Assembly (NCBI RefSeq): GCF_029338295.1
Contig: NZ_CP119791.1
Span: 2,728,001 to 2,792,000, forward strand
Length of the DNA stretch: 64,000 bases
Reading direction: 5' to 3'
From: Haladaptatus sp. QDMS2
Lineage (GTDB): Archaea > Halobacteriota > Halobacteria > Halobacteriales > Halococcaceae
Position 1 is the first letter of the stretch. Each line of letters starts with the position of its first letter. The notes under the pieces are model-generated. The model ran no database searches, was not told the origin of the DNA, and saw only the letters and a program-made list of their open reading frames with translations. This document shows positions 62,890-64,000 of this stretch, piece after piece. The position numbers and the translations under genes are program-made.

Positions 62890-63737
62890 TGGAGACAGGC
62901 TACGAGGAGGTCCATATCGCGGACGATGCCGACGAGTTCGTCACCGCTCATGACCGGAATCTGTTCGATGTCTTCGTTGCGCATCATCTTGGCCGCGTCC
63001 TGTGCGGTTCGGCGGCGACCGATGGTCTTCAGGTCGCTGCTCATGAACTTGCTGACAGGGCCGGAGGGCAGTTCGACGTTGCGGGTCGGCAGGTAGCGGT
63101 TACCCGTCGCCTTGATGCCCTCCCACATCCACTCGTCGTCCTCGTTGGCGATGGAACTGCCCGTGTCGTCCTCGCCCTCGACGACGCGAGCGACGTTCAG
63201 GATGTCCACTTCGGTGATGATACCCGCGACTTCTGCTTCCTCATCTAAGACGACGCCGTAGGCCTCGTCGGCGTAGGAGAGTTCGCGCTCGCAGACGCGC
63301 AGTGGCGCACCCGAAAACACGGTGTTGACGCGGTACTCGTACAGTTCGCCGACCTCCATGTCGCCGGGGGCGTCGCCGGCGGCGATGGCGCGAACCACGT
63401 CGGTCACGGTGATGATGCCCTCGAGTTGGCCGTCGACGACGGGGACACGGCGTGCGCCCTCCGCAATCATCAGTTCTGCAACCTCGGTGATGTCTGCGTC
63501 CGCCTCGGTCGAGGGGACTTCTTCGACGAGCAGCGCGAGCTGGTCTTCGTCCGGGTCCGCAATCAGGGATTCACGAGAGACGAGACCGCGAAACTCCTCA
63601 CCGTCGTCGGTCTGCTTGATGACCGGAACCGAGGAGAACTTTCGCTCCTGGAGATATTCGAGCACGTCGTCTCGCGTGCCGGGTAACTCCACCGTCACGA
63701 GCGAGTCACGCGGCGTCATCGCATCAGAGACTTTCAT
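62886..63737 (-). CDS. four-CBS-domain protein
   Basis: A 283-residue protein made of two CBS pairs (about 1-125 and 135-283). Each unit shows the pattern MTP/xxxV...Vxx/GIVR (MKVSDAMTPRDSLVTVELPG; SRESLIADPDEDQLALLVEE; KFMSSDLKTIGRRRTAQDAA). CBS pairs usually sense adenine nucleotides. ATG 63737 is chosen over one 18 bases earlier because TACTTAGTA (63761-63769) fits the TATA position. First gene of the operon with glyS. Confidence 0.88.
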   Translation of the reverse strand: MKVSDAMTPRDSLVTVELPGTRDDVLEYLQERKFSSVPVIKQTDDGEEFRGLVSRESLIADPDEDQLALLVEEVPSTEADADITEVAELMIAEGARRVPVVDGQLEGIITVTDVVRAIAAGDAPGDMEVGELYEYRVNTVFSGAPLRVCERELSYADEAYGVVLDEEAEVAGIITEVDILNVARVVEGEDDTGSSIANEDDEWMWEGIKATGNRYLPTRNVELPSGPVSKFMSSDLKTIGRRRTAQDAAKMMRNEDIEQIPVMSGDELVGIVRDMDLLVACLQ

Positions 63738-63809
63738 TGCCCTTACTTGCGCCATGCAGGTACTAAGTACTTCCACCTTGTGCCACCGGGGCTGCATACG
63801 CCGAAGAAA

Positions 63810-63830
63810 ACCCTTCCGTTTGACTGGAAC
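63810..63830 (-). repeat. ORB-like element at the right edge
   Basis: On the minus strand GTTCCAGTCAAACGGAAGGG then T is close to the ORB core with one gap, just beyond the stop of the truncated right-edge gene. Single weak copy. Confidence 0.35.
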
Positions 63831-63832
63831 CC

Positions 63833-64000
63833 TTACTCTTCTAACTGGTCGTTTAGCTGCTCTTCTTTTTCTCGAAGTTGCCCTTCTACTTCGGCGCTGC
63901 TGACCGCGCGGCCACTCACGTCTCCTTGATTCTGCCCCATCGCCGCGCCGTAGTGCTCCTTGAAGTCTTCCGCGTGCGGGAAGAACTTGGCGGGGTCGTC
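63833..64000 (-). CDS. C-terminal end of an unidentified protein
   Basis: Only 55 residues and the stop are in the window; the frame is open to the right edge. The sequence is charged and helical (DDPAKFFPHAEDFKEHYG early, VEGQLREKEEQLNDQLEE as a coiled-coil tail). I do not recognise the family. Confidence 0.6.
   Translation of the reverse strand, partial: DDPAKFFPHAEDFKEHYGAAMGQNQGDVSGRAVSSAEVEGQLREKEEQLNDQLEE

Overview
The window is a chromosomal segment of a halophilic archaeon (class Halobacteria). The evidence is a GC-rich, strongly acidic coding style, archaeal replication and processing proteins (Orc1/Cdc6, PolD small subunit, Hel308, Hef, KEOPS Cgi121, archaeal S26B signal peptidase, PurO), a haloarchaeal PHA operon, Tat-type lipoproteins and a lycopene cyclase. 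The genus cannot be fixed from sequence reading alone.

Layout. 1-3.5 kb: 3' part of NAD-dependent DNA ligase, a MaoC-type hydratase, an ABC exporter pair. 3.7-8.2 kb: Thr-rich lipoprotein, uvrC, an SPFH membrane protein, thioesterase, GNAT. 8.2-13.9 kb: aerobic ribonucleotide reductase operon (class Ic-like small subunit) and uvrB. 13.9-22.1 kb: MFS carrier, a one-finger C2H2 microprotein, ferritin-like protein, SLC13-type carrier with TrkA-C domains, two divergent sulfurtransferases, AI-2E-family membrane protein, methyltransferase. 22.2-24.3 kb: conserved small haloarchaeal genes. 24.5-32.6 kb: a replication-origin neighbourhood, oapC-oapB-oapA, then a 1.95-kb non-coding region with several inverted ORB elements, direct repeats and a CTAG palindrome cluster, then orc1/cdc6, a 2H phosphoesterase, signal peptidase and PolD small subunit. 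33-43 kb: RecA-fold protein without a Walker lysine, aspartate kinase, tryptophanase, phosphoesterase, purO, tRNA-Gln with a duplicated 3' end, membrane proteins, an intergenic inverted pair of strong ORB copies, MaoC hydratase, enoyl-CoA hydratase, TrmB regulator. 43.3-47.7 kb: polyhydroxyalkanoate module phaJ / phaR-phaP-phaE-phaC-phaB. 47.7-64 kb: hydrolase, OYE-type oxidoreductase, Cgi121-Hel308, ferredoxin, lycopene cyclase, malate dehydrogenase, Hef, a K+/H+ antiporter pair, lipoprotein, dolichol-kinase-like protein, glyS, CBS protein and a truncated gene at the right edge.

Themes. The segment is an origin domain rich in DNA replication and repair genes (ligA, uvrC, uvrB, nrdAB, orc1, polD small subunit, hel308, hef). 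The most interesting signals are non-coding: the origin with an ORB abutting the orc1 start codon; five CTAG sites packed in nested palindromes in a genome that otherwise rarely shows CTAG; a remote inverted ORB pair 12 kb away; and a 28-bp dyad element (24/28 identical) overlapping the likely TATA boxes of both the ribonucleotide reductase operon and a thioesterase gene. No CRISPR array, IS element or complete mobile element was seen.
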